Positions 7,971-17,956 are shown, counted from the stretch's first letter. The stretch: 64,000 nucleotides of DNA from Helicobacter labacensis (GCF_003660285.1 NZ_QXQQ01000007.1:1-64000); one strand, 5' to 3'. The notes: generated from the sequence alone by a model not told the origin. Program-made: numbers and translations.

Positions 7971-8864
7971 CTATTCTACCACATAACCCATGTTTTTAAG
8001 TTGATCTTTTTGTCGACTCCAATTTTTACACACCACCACTTCTAAGCGTAAAAACACCTTTTTGCCCCCAAAAGCCTCCATTTTCAAGCGCGCCTGTTTG
8101 CCAATTTTTTTAATCACCCACGCTCCCTTGCCCACTACCATTTTTTGTTGGCTGGGCTTCTCCACCACAATCTGCGCCTCAATGCGATCTAAGCGCGCCT
8201 CTTCTTGAAAACGCGTGATAACCACATCGCTTGCGTAGGGAATTTCCTCACTCAAATGCAAAAAGAGTTGTTCGCGAATCATCTCTTGATAAAGTTGCTT
8301 GGTTTGGGCATCACTGAGCGTCTGGGGGTCGTAGTAAAAGGGTGCTTGGGGCAAGAGCTTGGCGATCTCTTCTAGCAAGACTTGTAGGTTCTTTTGCTTG
8401 AGCGCGCTCAAGGGCACTAAGGCTTTGAAGGCATGGCTATAGGCTTGGTAGGGTTGGATTTTAGCTAAGAGCTGGGGGGGGCTAAGAGTGTCTATTTTGT
8501 TGAGGGCTATGATGTGGGGTTTAGCGCTATGGCGCGCTAAAAAATCTTGATAGTCTTGCACGCTTGCGCGCGCGCTAGCCACAAACACCACTACATCACA
8601 CTCCTGCAGGGCGCGCGCGCTCTGCAATTGCATTGCCTCATCTAAGAGTTTTTGGGGTTCAGAAAGTCCGGGCGTGTCTATAAAGATCATCTGGCATGCC
8701 ACCCCTTGCGCATCGCTAAAGGGCACAATGGCTTTTAATGTCTTGCGCGTGGCGTTGGCTTTGTGTGAAACCAGCGCGATCTTTTCTTCTAAGAGCGCGT
8801 TGATTAGCGTGCTCTTGCCCGCATTAGGACGCCCCACCAATGCAATAAAACCTGCTTTCGTCAT
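7971..8864 (-). CDS. era: GTPase Era
   Basis: 297 residues. G-motifs are GRPNAGKS (about 11-18), DTPG and NKID; the C-terminal KH domain has VVGKGAWVIKKIGKQAR. Era binds 16S rRNA and assists 30S maturation at the membrane. The start codon overlaps the hslU stop, so translation is coupled. A run of eight G on the plus strand lies inside the gene, in frame. Confidence 0.96.
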   Translation of the reverse strand: MTKAGFIALVGRPNAGKSTLINALLEEKIALVSHKANATRKTLKAIVPFSDAQGVACQMIFIDTPGLSEPQKLLDEAMQLQSARALQECDVVVFVASARASVQDYQDFLARHSAKPHIIALNKIDTLSPPQLLAKIQPYQAYSHAFKALVPLSALKQKNLQVLLEEIAKLLPQAPFYYDPQTLSDAQTKQLYQEMIREQLFLHLSEEIPYASDVVITRFQEEARLDRIEAQIVVEKPSQQKMVVGKGAWVIKKIGKQARLKMEAFGGKKVFLRLEVVVCKNWSRQKDQLKNMGYVVE

Positions 8865-10198
8865 AGAATGAAACGCGCCAAATCCACATTATCCACTAAA
8901 TTTTGTAATTTCTGGCTCACCTGTTCTTTGGTGATCACCACACTTTGCCCCCTGTAGTTAGACGCATTGAAACTAATGTCTTCAAGCACCTTTTCAATGG
9001 TGGTGTGCAAACGGCGCGCCCCGATGTCCTCTGTGTTCTGGTTAGCCAAATAAGAGAGTTTAGCTAGCTCGCGCAAGGCTTCTGGCTCAAACACCAGCTC
9101 TACCCCCTCCACCTCTAACAACGCTTGGTATTGTCTGATGATAGAACTCTTGGTGCGTGTGAGGATAGCATACATGATCTCTTCAGAGAGACTCTCCAAT
9201 TCCACGCGCAAGGGGAAGCGCCCTTGTAATTCAGGGATTAGATCGCTAGGTTTGCTCAAGTGAAACGCCCCAGCGGCGATGAAGAGGATGTGATCGGTGG
9301 CGATGGGTCCGTATTTGGTATTGATCACACTCCCTTCCACAATAGGGAGTAAATCGCGTTGCACCCCCTCCTTGCTGGGGTCTTGCCTGCTCCCCTCCTT
9401 GATCCCTACAGCGATCTTGTCAATCTCATCAATGAAGATCACCCCCGATTGGGTGGCGCGTTGCACCCCCTCCATTTGCACGCTCTCCTTATCTAAGATT
9501 GTCTGCAAAACATCATGGCGCAAGGCTTCTTTGGCTTCCTTGATACTCATCTCCTTGCTTACCTTTTGTTCCTCCCTATTGAGCACTTTAATGATGCTTT
9601 CTTGCACCTTGATGATTTCAGGAGGCACATTGAAATCCCCCTCTACTTGCCGTTTGTGTAACTCAATTTCAATTCTGACATGATCTAAAGCCGTGCCTCT
9701 GACTTTTTCCTTCGTCTTTTCAAAATTCAGCGCGTATTCTTCCTTTTTAGCCTCACTCACCCCGCTAGGCAAGGCGGGCAGTAATTTCTTAGCAATTTTT
9801 TCTACAATCAACTCTTCGATCTTCTCTTTATTCTTTTCTTTTTGTTCGCTTTCTACGAGGTTAATGCTTGTTGCCACCAAATCGCGCACCATCGACTCCA
9901 CATCGCGCCCCACAAAGCCCACTTCGGTGTATTTGCTCGCCTCCACCTTGATAAAGGGCAAGCCCATCATCTTAGCCATGCGCCTTGCAATCTCAGTCTT
10001 GCCCACCCCGGTTGAGCCAATCATCAAAATATTTTTAGGCATCACTTCCTCTTGGAGTTCTTTACTCAGTTGCAATCTGCGCCAGCGGTTACGCAACGCA
10101 ATGGCAATCATCTTTTTAGCGTCCTGTTGCTCGATGATGTAATCGTCTAAATAGGCGACAATCTCTTGGGGAGTCATGTTTAATTTATCTGTCCGCAT
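8861..10198 (-). CDS. hslU: HslU, ATPase subunit of the HslUV protease
   Basis: 445 residues. N-terminal MTPQEIVAYLDDYIIEQQDAKK, Walker A GSTGVGKT (about 61-68), the inserted I-domain (about 110-240), Walker B FIDEIDKI, and a C-terminal tail ending DLARFIL that docks into HslV. It unfolds substrates for HslV. It starts at TAATG overlapping the hslV stop. Confidence 0.96.
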   Translation of the reverse strand: MRTDKLNMTPQEIVAYLDDYIIEQQDAKKMIAIALRNRWRRLQLSKELQEEVMPKNILMIGSTGVGKTEIARRMAKMMGLPFIKVEASKYTEVGFVGRDVESMVRDLVATSINLVESEQKEKNKEKIEELIVEKIAKKLLPALPSGVSEAKKEEYALNFEKTKEKVRGTALDHVRIEIELHKRQVEGDFNVPPEIIKVQESIIKVLNREEQKVSKEMSIKEAKEALRHDVLQTILDKESVQMEGVQRATQSGVIFIDEIDKIAVGIKEGSRQDPSKEGVQRDLLPIVEGSVINTKYGPIATDHILFIAAGAFHLSKPSDLIPELQGRFPLRVELESLSEEIMYAILTRTKSSIIRQYQALLEVEGVELVFEPEALRELAKLSYLANQNTEDIGARRLHTTIEKVLEDISFNASNYRGQSVVITKEQVSQKLQNLVDNVDLARFIL

Positions 10199-10740
10199 TA
10201 AAGCTCCAAGATTTTAATGTTTTGGTTGGTGTAGATACACAACCCCCCGGCAATCTTAAGCGACTCTTCTACCAAGGCTTTGGGGGGTAAGTTGGCGAAT
10301 TGATCCAGCGCGCGCGCCGCACTTAGGGCGTAATTGCCTCCGCTTCCAATGGCAGCGATCTTACCATCTTCAGGCTCGACCACATCTCCACTGCCACTCA
10401 AAATAAAAATAGCTTGTTTGTTAAGCACGATCATCATCGCCTCTAAACGGCGCAAAAACTTATCCTTGCGCCACTCTTTGCTAAAATCCACCACACTTTT
10501 AAAGAGATCTCCCTTTTTGCCCTCTAAAATGCGCTCGAACATGTCAAATAAACTAAAGGCATCCGCAGTGCTTCCGGCAAACCCGCTTAAAATCTGGTTG
10601 TGGTGCAAGGTGCGAATCTTGGTCGCGTTGCCTTTTATCACGCAGTTGCCAAAACTCACCTGTCCATCCCCGCCAATGATGGCATAATCCTTGCCCTCAA
10701 AACGCGTTTTATAGCCTAAAATGGTGGTGGCGTGGAACAT
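10198..10740 (-). CDS. hslV: HslV, peptidase subunit of the HslUV protease
   Basis: 180 residues from the ATG at 10740, which overlaps the rplI stop (TGATG); a GTG one codon upstream is less likely. The N-terminus [12 protein letters not shown] carries the TT pair whose first Thr becomes the catalytic N-terminal residue after processing. The Gly-rich [14 protein letters not shown] and [14 protein letters not shown] match the family. The three-residue propeptide after Met agrees, as recalled, with H. pylori HslV. Confidence 0.95.
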   Translation of the reverse strand: MFHATTILGYKTRFEGKDYAIIGGDGQVSFGNCVIKGNATKIRTLHHNQILSGFAGSTADAFSLFDMFERILEGKKGDLFKSVVDFSKEWRKDKFLRRLEAMMIVLNKQAIFILSGSGDVVEPEDGKIAAIGSGGNYALSAARALDQFANLPPKALVEESLKIAGGLCIYTNQNIKILEL

Positions 10741-11186
10741 CACTCAGCGATCACATCAATTTTGAGCACGCCCACCACCCCATGCCCTAGCTTGACATCA
10801 ATTTCATAAATCCCCGTGCTCTTAATGGGGGTTTTGAGTTCTAGGGTCTTCTTGTCTAGTTCTAAGGCATGCACGCCTAGCAAAGCTTCTACCACCTCTT
10901 CTTTGGTGATCGATCCAAATAACGCCCCATTAGCCCCGACTTTCTTAATAATTTGTAGAGTAATGCCCTCTAATTTTTGGGCGATCTCTTGTTTGGTGGC
11001 TAATTCTTGAGCTTCTAACTCCGCGCGTTTTCTTTGGACAGCCTTGTATTTGTTGAGCGCCTCTTTGGTAGCCATTTGGGCGAGTTTTTTAGCGATGAGA
11101 AAATTATTGCCATACCCATCTTTGACTTCGCATACATCCCCAGCCTTGCCCAAGTTTTTGACATCTTGCAGTAACAATACCTTCAT
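10740..11186 (-). CDS. rplI: 50S ribosomal protein L9
   Basis: 148 residues from the ATG at 11186, preceded by AGGAGA. The N-terminal [30 protein letters not shown] is the classic L9 rRNA-binding domain. It is followed by a long connecting helix and a C-terminal domain with [11 protein letters not shown]. First gene of the operon, divergent from fbp across 120 bases. Confidence 0.97.
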   Translation of the reverse strand: MKVLLLQDVKNLGKAGDVCEVKDGYGNNFLIAKKLAQMATKEALNKYKAVQRKRAELEAQELATKQEIAQKLEGITLQIIKKVGANGALFGSITKEEVVEALLGVHALELDKKTLELKTPIKSTGIYEIDVKLGHGVVGVLKIDVIAE

Positions 11187-11269
11187 CAACTCTCCTTGTA
11201 AAAAACCCCCATTTTAGCCCATTTAGGTTTAAGATGGCTTAAACGCCCCGGGCATACTTAAACGCTTCT

Positions 11270-11280
11270 ATGCTAAAATG
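11270..11280 (+). promoter_or_regulatory. Extended -10-like element upstream of fbp
   Basis: TATGCTAAAAT ends 26 bases before the fbp start codon; AAGGAG follows before the ATG. Position and sequence fit a Helicobacter sigma-80 promoter. Confidence 0.45.
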
Positions 11281-11306
11281 GGCGTTTTATATCCCAAAGG
11301 AGTTTT

Positions 11307-12179
11307 ATGGATACCCCAACACAGCGCGCGTTCTTGGAGGCGTTGCAACACATCGGCACACAGGTTTACCAGAGTATTAAACAAGGCGATGCACGCTATA
11401 GCGATCACCTCAACCCCACTGCAGACATGCAATTAGAATTGGACATCCAAGTGGATCGTTTGATCTTTGAGTATTGTTTGGGCTTGGAGAATGTGGGGGG
11501 AGTGATGAGCGAAGAGCAAGAAAAGGCGTGTTACACAGCGCACAAACAGGGTTATTTAATCGCCTTTGACCCCCTAGATGGTTCGAGTGTGGTGGGGGCG
11601 AATTTCTTGGTGGGGAGCATTTTTGGGATTTACGCGCCCAACCCTCAGGGCTTTGAAGACAAGCACATAGGTCAGTCTATGCAAATGGGGGCGTATATTC
11701 TCTATGGGGCTAAGTTAGAATTGGTGGTCGCCACGCGCACGCAAGTGGCGCATTATGTTTACAACGAAGCCCAAAAGGTGTGGACACATAAGGGAGATTT
11801 GCGCTTAAAGCCACAGGGCAAGAGTATCGCCCCCGGAGGGAGTTGGCAACACTTTAGCCCAGAATATAGGGAGTTTTTAGATCGTTTCTTCGCTCAAGGA
11901 TACCGCCTGCGCTATAGCGGGAGTATGGTTGCTGATGCGCACCATCTCTTGCACAAACAAGGGGGGTTGTTTTGCTATCCAGCCACCCAAGATGCGCCCA
12001 AGGGGAAATTGCGTAAACTCTTTGAGGTCTATCCTTTAGCCTTTGTGTTGGAGTGCGCGGGAGGTCTAGCTTTAGACGCGCAGGGGCAACGCTTGCTAGA
12101 AATACCCTTAGAGAGTTTGCATGACAAAAGCGCGTGTTTCTTGGGCTCTAAAGTAGAAATGCAAGCACTCAAGGGCTAG
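11307..12179 (+). CDS. fbp: Fructose-1,6-bisphosphatase, class I
   Basis: 290 residues. The metal/phosphate-binding DPLDGSS lies at about 88-94, with the substrate segment RYSGSMVADAHHLL and the C-terminal KLRKLFEVYPLAFVLECAGG. It hydrolyses fructose-1,6-bisphosphate in gluconeogenesis. AAGGAG precedes the ATG. The next small gene starts one base after the stop, so they are likely co-transcribed. Confidence 0.95.
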   Translation: MDTPTQRAFLEALQHIGTQVYQSIKQGDARYSDHLNPTADMQLELDIQVDRLIFEYCLGLENVGGVMSEEQEKACYTAHKQGYLIAFDPLDGSSVVGANFLVGSIFGIYAPNPQGFEDKHIGQSMQMGAYILYGAKLELVVATRTQVAHYVYNEAQKVWTHKGDLRLKPQGKSIAPGGSWQHFSPEYREFLDRFFAQGYRLRYSGSMVADAHHLLHKQGGLFCYPATQDAPKGKLRKLFEVYPLAFVLECAGGLALDAQGQRLLEIPLESLHDKSACFLGSKVEMQALKG

Positions 12180-12180
12180 C

Positions 12181-12369
12181 ATGGAGGAGGACAAGTTTAG
12201 CCAAGAGTGGCAAACCCAACGCCAAAAGGTGCTAGCTTGCCAAGAGCGCAAGGGGGTGGGCTCGTGTTTGAGGTGTAGCATTGTGTTAGAATGCGCGTTG
12301 CGCCAAGCTTTCGTGCAGAGTGTGTATTTGAGTATGAATAAGGGCAAGCAGGGCAATTTTGATTTTTAG
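12181..12369 (+). CDS. Small Cys-containing conserved protein
   Basis: 62 residues starting one base after the fbp stop, in an operon with it. Four Cys are present: one at about residue 20, a CLRC pair near 29-32, and one at about 38. A metal-binding or disulfide role is possible but not shown. No membrane segment or signal peptide. Likely real because of the tight spacing to fbp and to the downstream OMP gene. Confidence 0.65.
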   Translation: MEEDKFSQEWQTQRQKVLACQERKGVGSCLRCSIVLECALRQAFVQSVYLSMNKGKQGNFDF

Positions 12370-12374
12370 GAGAG

Positions 12375-13043
12375 ATGATGCGTTTTAAGGCGGTAAAGAT
12401 GGCGGTGGTGTTGGCTGGCTTGGTGGGGAGCTTGGGGGCAGAGAGGAATGGATTTTATGCCAGCGCGGGGTTTCAATACAGCTTGGTAAAAACCACGATC
12501 ACGGGGAGTCTTGGCGTGCCTGAGGGCTTGGGGATTGTAGGAGGGCAGAGCAACATGTATGGGCTCTCTTTACAAGGGGGGTATAAATACTTCTTTGGCA
12601 AGGGAGAGCGCCGCCATGGGGTGCGTGGTTATGCGTTTTATAGTTATGGCTATGACAACCCTACTTTCAACGGGATCCGCCTCAATGACAATATCTATGG
12701 CGTAGGCGCGGATTATCTCTTCGACTTTATAGACAATGTGCGTCTTCAGGCGGGCTTTTTTGTAGGGCTGGCTTTTGCAGGGAGTTCGTGGAGCACCAGC
12801 CAAGCGGCTGCTTTTAAAAGCCTCTTGCGCTACCCCAATACGATCATGAACCCCAGCTACTTCCAGGTGCCTTTCTCATGGGGATTTAGAGTCAACACCA
12901 ACAAGCACCATGGCTTTGAAGTGGGCATGAAAATCCCCTTTGTGCGTAACTACTACTTTAAAACCTTGGTCAATGGGGGAGTTAGCGGTTTAACCTTCCA
13001 AAGAAGCTTGGTATTTTATGTCCACTATGTCTATAATTTCTAA
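12375..13043 (+). CDS. Hop-like outer-membrane protein
   Basis: 222 residues with a signal peptide (cleavage after about GSLGA). The mature start ERNGFYASAGFQYS is typical of Hop/Hor proteins. The body has QGGYKYFFG, HGVRGYAFYSYGY and GADYLFDF strands, and the C-terminus SLVFYVHYVYNF ends in Phe as outer-membrane barrels do. It closely parallels the OMP at 20566-21582 in the C-terminal half. GAGAG precedes the ATG. Which Hop/Hor subgroup is not certain. Confidence 0.88.
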   Translation: MMRFKAVKMAVVLAGLVGSLGAERNGFYASAGFQYSLVKTTITGSLGVPEGLGIVGGQSNMYGLSLQGGYKYFFGKGERRHGVRGYAFYSYGYDNPTFNGIRLNDNIYGVGADYLFDFIDNVRLQAGFFVGLAFAGSSWSTSQAAAFKSLLRYPNTIMNPSYFQVPFSWGFRVNTNKHHGFEVGMKIPFVRNYYFKTLVNGGVSGLTFQRSLVFYVHYVYNF

Positions 13044-14739
13044 TGGGGGTGGGATCGTTTAACATACTTGACCTGCGCGCACACCTTGCGCGCGCGCATG
13101 CTATCAAATTGCGGGCTCAATAAATCCTTGCTCTCAATATTATCCTTTGTGTGAATTCCCACTAAGGGTAAAAGGGTGTGAATCAGATTATCACTCATAA
13201 AGGGCTTGTGCACCGCTTGGGCGAGTTGTTGCACTTTTTGGGGGTGTTTTTGTTTGAAGGTGTTAGTAACATAGATCACAAAGGGGATTTCTACGCCATA
13301 AACAGAACAGCGATGCCCATAGCTGTTGTCTGTTTGGAACACATCTTCTGCATGATCAGAGAGATAGATAATTAACGCGTCCTCGTCTTCAAAGAGTTTA
13401 AAGATTTCTTCTAAAACATGATCAGTATAGTAAAGCGAGTTCACATAATCAGCTACGATCTGTTTGTCTTTCTCATCTTTGATGTGCAAACCTTGGTAAG
13501 GAATATCTGCCGGGGTGAACTTGGCATAAGCTTTGGGGAAGCGTCTATTGTAGATGGCATGGCTGCCAAAGAGGTGGAATACAATAAAATTTTTAGCGGT
13601 GAGTTGGGGTTGCACATGATCTTTAAAGACCTCTAAAGTCCACCCATCTTGGGTGCTGTTTTGGATATCAAAAGCGCCATTTGCCCAGTATTTGTGGATA
13701 AATGGGTGGGCTACAAAGGCAAAGACATTGTTTCTGCTTAAATCATCTTGCGCGTCAATCCAAAAAGTTTTATAGCCTGCCAAATTAAAAATCCTGCCTA
13801 GGTTTTTTTGTTGGAACCAAGGGATGGAATGATGCTCCATGTCGGCGTAATTGAGCAGTGTTTCAAACACACTATAGGTGTTAGCAAAGGCTGAGATCAC
13901 ATCATCAAAGACAAATAAATTTTGTGATCTCTCTCTCTCTCTCTCTCTCTCTTTGCTCTTTTTTTTACTAAGGCACTCAAAAAGGGCGTGTTGGGCACGC
14001 CATAGCCATAAACCCCCATAAAATTCCTAGACGCGCCTTCGCCGATGATTAAGACGATATTAGGCACGCTACTAGAATCTATACCCAAGTAGTCCTTAGG
14101 GATGGGTTGTTTAAAACTCTGGTAAATGGCTCTGCTTTGCTGGTTTTTGAGATTTTCAACAATGGCAGAAATCTCTCTGACTATAGGAATGACTCGTGTT
14201 GTGATATTGGGATCGATAAAAACCCCATGCAAGCCTTGTAGGTAGTAATTGCTCAAAATATGCGCCCAAAATAACACAAAAAGGGTTGCAAGTGTTTTGA
14301 GGTGTTGGCGCATGGATAACACCCATTCAAAGCGCACAAAATACAAGAAACCCACGCAAACAACTAAATACCCCACAATAAAGCCCATGCGAGGCAAGAC
14401 CATGCTAGATAAAAACTCTTGGCTTTCTCTGATATTAGTGGCTAATAGCGTGCCCACTAGAGAGGGGGTAAAGCCCATGTGGAAGTAGTAAGAGGCAAAG
14501 AAATCTATAAAGTTAAGACTCAAGCCCAAAACCAACACCATGTTTTTTAGCCATTTAGCCAAACTTTGAGGCTTGATAAAACTCAAGAAAAAATAAAATC
14601 CATAGAACACCAAAAACCCATAAAAGGCTACTTTGAGCGCGTGCCAAAGGAGCTCTCCCCATGTTTGCGCCTCTGCAGAGAAACAACTCGCCACCACTGG
14701 GGCTAGCCACATCAAAAAGAAGCGGTTATCTAAGCGCAT
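13040..14739 (-). pseudogene. eptA: Lipid A phosphoethanolamine transferase, split by an AG dinucleotide repeat (phase-OFF)
   Basis: The N-terminal half (14739 to 13897) has about five membrane helices and then IVLIIGEGASRNFMGVYGYG, the start of the sulfatase-fold catalytic domain with its metal-binding Glu and nearby Thr. It runs through twelve AG units (plus-strand CT 13929-13952) and ends out of frame. The catalytic remainder is open in another frame to 13040 (FVFDDVISAFANTYSVF, LSDHAEDVF, HRCSVYGVEIPF). Eleven or fourteen AG units would fuse both into a 565-residue protein. EptA adds phosphoethanolamine to lipid A and alters resistance to cationic peptides. The repeat makes ON/OFF switching by slipped-strand mispairing very likely. 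Upstream and on the same strand is a class II aldolase-like gene. Confidence 0.88.
13929..13952. repeat. (CT)12/(AG)12 dinucleotide contingency repeat
   Basis: Twelve CT units on the plus strand inside eptA. In the coding strand they give alternating Arg-Glu codons. The present count leaves the gene out of frame. Confidence 0.92.
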
Positions 14740-14741
14740 GT

Positions 14742-15371
14742 CTACACCTCAAAGCGTCTATCATTTTCATAAGCGTGATCCATCATATTGCTCAGTTGCA
14801 AGATTTGGCATGAACCCTCCAAGAGATCGAAAATCCTAAGCAAACCATGCAATTCGCGGTGATAAGCCACAACTCCACACCCCCTGATAAAGATATAGGG
14901 TTGCGCGCTCTCTTGCAAATAACGCAGAATATCCGTAGCAGCGCGCCCCTGCCAATCCTTGTAATTCTTAGGATCGTAAATTTCTATTTTTTGTCCCAAG
15001 AAGGCACACCCCAAGTAATCTAGGGGGATTAAATGCGTGTGGGTGAGAGAGTAGGCGATAGCATAGGGGGGGCGCGCGTAGGCGATAAAGCGGGCTTCAT
15101 CAAAGTGTTGGTAAATGCGCGCGTGGATGGGCGTATCATTGCTGGCTTCTTGCCAGCGGTAATCTGGAATATCTTGACAAACCACTAGAGAATCCGCGTC
15201 TAAATTGTCCAAAATGGCATCGCGCTTGTTGATCACAAAACGCCGCGCGCTCACCCGCGCAGAGATAGAGCCCTTGAAGATGCCAAATAGCCCCTGCCTA
15301 AACATGGACAGCGACATCTTATGCAGTTGCTTCAATAACAAGCCATCCACTTCGCGCACTAATACATTCAC
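14742..15371 (-). CDS. Class II aldolase/adducin-like protein
   Basis: 209 residues. The central part (FVINKRDAILDNLDADSLVV, then HARIYQHFDEARFIAYARPPYAIAYSLTH) follows the class II aldolase/adducin layout. Metal-ligand positions are partly kept (THTHLIPLDYLG) but the usual NHG motif is replaced by FIRGCGVVAYHRELH. Enzymatic activity is therefore uncertain. It sits directly between the ModC-like ATPase, whose stop it overlaps, and eptA, all on the same strand. Confidence 0.65.
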   Translation of the reverse strand: MNVLVREVDGLLLKQLHKMSLSMFRQGLFGIFKGSISARVSARRFVINKRDAILDNLDADSLVVCQDIPDYRWQEASNDTPIHARIYQHFDEARFIAYARPPYAIAYSLTHTHLIPLDYLGCAFLGQKIEIYDPKNYKDWQGRAATDILRYLQESAQPYIFIRGCGVVAYHRELHGLLRIFDLLEGSCQILQLSNMMDHAYENDRRFEV

Positions 15372-16180
15372 GCCAAACCTTTAAAATACAGCCAAGCTAC
15401 ATCGCCCGGGTTAACCCCAAGCGGAGCGCGCAAGGCTAGAGTTAAGGTGTGCGCGTCTTTAGCCAGCACTGTGGTTAAAGAGCCCTGCACATGGAGCTGA
15501 TCTAAGAGCATCTCAAAAGTGCCCACCTCACAGCGGTGCACCCCTTGATGGGCGCGTATGAGCAAGATGTGATCGGCTAGGCTGTAGGTTTCATGCAAAT
15601 CGTGGGTAACTAATAAAGTGGTCAGCTTGAAATGCACGCTTAGGTGTTTGAGTTCATGTTGTAACTTGGCACGCGTGGGGATGTCTAGCGCGCTCAAGGG
15701 TTCATCTAAGAGCAATAGCGCGTTGGGGGTTTTCAAGGCGCGCACCAAAGCGCGTGCCAGAGAAACGCGCTGGATTTGCCCGCCTGAAAGGGTGTTTATA
15801 GAGCGTTGCAACAAGCCTCCAAGCCCCATTAAACCCACCACTTCCTTAAAAATGCGCGGATCGTCATTCCCAAAACAAATATTGGCGCGCACATCAAGAT
15901 GGGGGAAGAGCGCGCCATCTTGGAACACAAAGCCCAAGGGGCGTTGCTGGGCGCTTAGACAGAATTTGTTTTGGGTATCTAGCCATAGCTGACCCTTAAA
16001 GCGCAAAACTCCCACATCGGGCAACTCTAGCCCAGCAATGAGGCGCAAAAGCGTGCTTTTTCCCACTCCAGATGCCCCAAAGAGCACGCTAATTTGCCCG
16101 CAAGGCAGACTGGCGCGCACATCTAGGCAAAAGGGACCTTGCGCGCCCATGAGCTCTTTTTGTAGCTGGATTTCTAGCAC
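15368..16180 (-). CDS. ModC-like ABC transporter ATP-binding protein
   Basis: 270 residues from a GTG at 16180, overlapping the upstream TerC gene. Motifs: Walker A FGASGVGKST, Q-loop FVFQDGALFPHLDV, signature TLSGGQIQRVSLARAL, Walker B LLLLDEPLSALD and switch His TLLVTHD. The closest family I recognise is the molybdate importer ATPase ModC, including a short C-terminal MOP-like extension. No modA or modB is beside it, so its membrane partner is unknown; other importers of the same ATPase class remain possible. Confidence 0.75.
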   Translation of the reverse strand: MLEIQLQKELMGAQGPFCLDVRASLPCGQISVLFGASGVGKSTLLRLIAGLELPDVGVLRFKGQLWLDTQNKFCLSAQQRPLGFVFQDGALFPHLDVRANICFGNDDPRIFKEVVGLMGLGGLLQRSINTLSGGQIQRVSLARALVRALKTPNALLLLDEPLSALDIPTRAKLQHELKHLSVHFKLTTLLVTHDLHETYSLADHILLIRAHQGVHRCEVGTFEMLLDQLHVQGSLTTVLAKDAHTLTLALRAPLGVNPGDVAWLYFKGLA

Positions 16181-17184
16181 TTGGCAGGCTTGATCAAACT
16201 AGCAAGCACCCCCGCGCCCAGCACGCCCAGCACCACATAGAGGCTAGCGCTAGGACCAATCTCCAAACCCACCCCAAAGAGATGTTTGCTTGCCCCTAAA
16301 ATGAGCTTGAGGCTAATAAAGCCCAGCACCACGATCACACTCTTTTCTAAATACACCAAATAGCCCTTCAACACTTCTAGAACAAAATACAGACTACGCA
16401 AGCCCAAAATGGCAAACATCATCGCGCTGTAGATGATCAAAGGTTCTTTACTCACCGCGATCACGGCAGGCACGCTATCAAAGGCAAACATCACATCGCT
16501 CAACTCAATCACAGCCAAACATAAGAACAGGGGTGTGGCGATGTATTTAGCTTTGGCATAGGCACTTTGGTGGTGCAAGTCGCTCACTTCCTGTCCCTTT
16601 AAACCGCGCTCTAGTGCCCCCAAGCGTTTTCTGTGGATGAAAAAATCATGCCCGACTAGCTTGGGGTAGACCGGGAAAAATTTATAAACCAGCTTGTAAG
16701 CTAGGTGTTCTGAGTAGTCCTCTATCTTTTCTTCCTCTTGGGCTTGGTTTTTGAGCATCACCACACAGCTATAGCCCACCAGCACCCCAAAGAGAATTTC
16801 CACATAGGCAGAAAGATGCAAGAGCCCACTTCCGATCAACACAAAAATGAGCCTAAAGATAACCGCGCCTAAGATGCCATAGTAAAGCACGCGGTGGCGA
16901 TAAATTTCAGGCACATTAAACCACGCAAAGATCGCCATCATCACAAAGAGGTTATCCACAGAGAGGGCTTTTTCTAGCACATAGCCGGTTAAAAAGAGCG
17001 ACATGCTCGCTTTGCCATCATGCCAGAGTAAATAAAGCGCAAAGGCTAAAGCCGTGCCCACCCAAAAGAGCGACCACAGCCCCGCGCTTTTCAAGGTGAT
17101 CTCTTGATCGTTTTGGTGTGCCTTGAAGTCAATGATTAACGCGGTAAGCATAAAGGCTAAAAACACCAACACATCTAAGCCCAT
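16174..17184 (-). CDS. TerC family integral membrane protein (Alx-like)
   Basis: 336 residues from the ATG at 17184, one base after the ttcA stop. Multiple hydrophobic helices with the TerC landmarks GYVLEKALSVDNLFV and ELSDVMFAFDSVPAVIAVS (conserved acidic residues in membrane segments). TerC/Alx proteins are linked to manganese homeostasis in other bacteria; that role here is inference. A frame extending to 17217 exists but overlaps ttcA. Confidence 0.85.
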   Translation of the reverse strand: MGLDVLVFLAFMLTALIIDFKAHQNDQEITLKSAGLWSLFWVGTALAFALYLLWHDGKASMSLFLTGYVLEKALSVDNLFVMMAIFAWFNVPEIYRHRVLYYGILGAVIFRLIFVLIGSGLLHLSAYVEILFGVLVGYSCVVMLKNQAQEEEKIEDYSEHLAYKLVYKFFPVYPKLVGHDFFIHRKRLGALERGLKGQEVSDLHHQSAYAKAKYIATPLFLCLAVIELSDVMFAFDSVPAVIAVSKEPLIIYSAMMFAILGLRSLYFVLEVLKGYLVYLEKSVIVVLGFISLKLILGASKHLFGVGLEIGPSASLYVVLGVLGAGVLASLIKPAKC

Positions 17185-17185
17185 T

Positions 17186-17956
17186 TTAGGCCCCCTGTGC
17201 GTCCAAAAACGCCCCATCGCTAAAGCTATTGGCGTGCAGATTGCAAAAGGCGTTTTTGAGTGAAGTGAAGAGAGTGGGGTTATCCCTCTCCATTTCTTGT
17301 AAAAAATGTTTAGTGGCTAATCTGGCAATGGGGGGTTTGTCTGAATCGGGCTGTTTAGCTGGGCAGTTGCAATCCGGGGCGGTGGGGATATTTTGGGAGC
17401 GCACAAAGTCAATACTCTGGCGTTCTCTAATGTGAATCAGCGGGCGGATCACAAATAACCCATTTTCAGCCCTGTAAATGGGGGGCATGCTACGCAAGCT
17501 CCCATTGTAAGTAAAATTCATAAAGAAACTCTCCACCGCGTCATCTAGGTGGTGGGCGATGGCTAGCTTATTATAACCCTGCTCCAAAGCGTAGTTGTAA
17601 AGCACCCCTCTACGCATGCGTGAGCAAAAACTACAATAAGAGCTTTTTTCGCGCCGTTTTTCTCTAATAGTTTGGGCGATATTGGTGTAGAGAATCTCAT
17701 GAGGAATTTTTTGTTCCACGCACAGATCACTAAGCCATGCTAAATCTTCTTTCAAGCCATAATGCACCGTGGCAGCCTTGAAGTCAAAAGAAAAAGGCGC
17801 ATGGGCTTTCATGCGCGCGAGCAAGCAAGAGAGCAAAATCGAATCCTTGCCTCCGCTCAAACCCACTAAAACGCGATCACCCTCATTGATCAAATTGTAG
17901 GTGGCGTTAGTGCGCCCCACAATATTGAGAATCTTCTTACTAATGCTATAAACCAT
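17186..17956 (-). CDS. ttcA: tRNA 2-thiocytidine synthetase TtcA-like PP-loop ATPase
   Basis: 256 residues. The PP-loop LSGGKDS lies at about 33-39. CSFCSRMRRG supplies the paired Cys of the Fe-S centre, and AIAHHLDDAVESFFMN is the family's second block. A C-terminal Cys pair (PDCNCPAKQ) is also present. TtcA thiolates cytidine 32 of certain tRNAs. It is coupled to the terC gene downstream. Confidence 0.85.
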   Translation of the reverse strand: MVYSISKKILNIVGRTNATYNLINEGDRVLVGLSGGKDSILLSCLLARMKAHAPFSFDFKAATVHYGLKEDLAWLSDLCVEQKIPHEILYTNIAQTIREKRREKSSYCSFCSRMRRGVLYNYALEQGYNKLAIAHHLDDAVESFFMNFTYNGSLRSMPPIYRAENGLFVIRPLIHIRERQSIDFVRSQNIPTAPDCNCPAKQPDSDKPPIARLATKHFLQEMERDNPTLFTSLKNAFCNLHANSFSDGAFLDAQGA

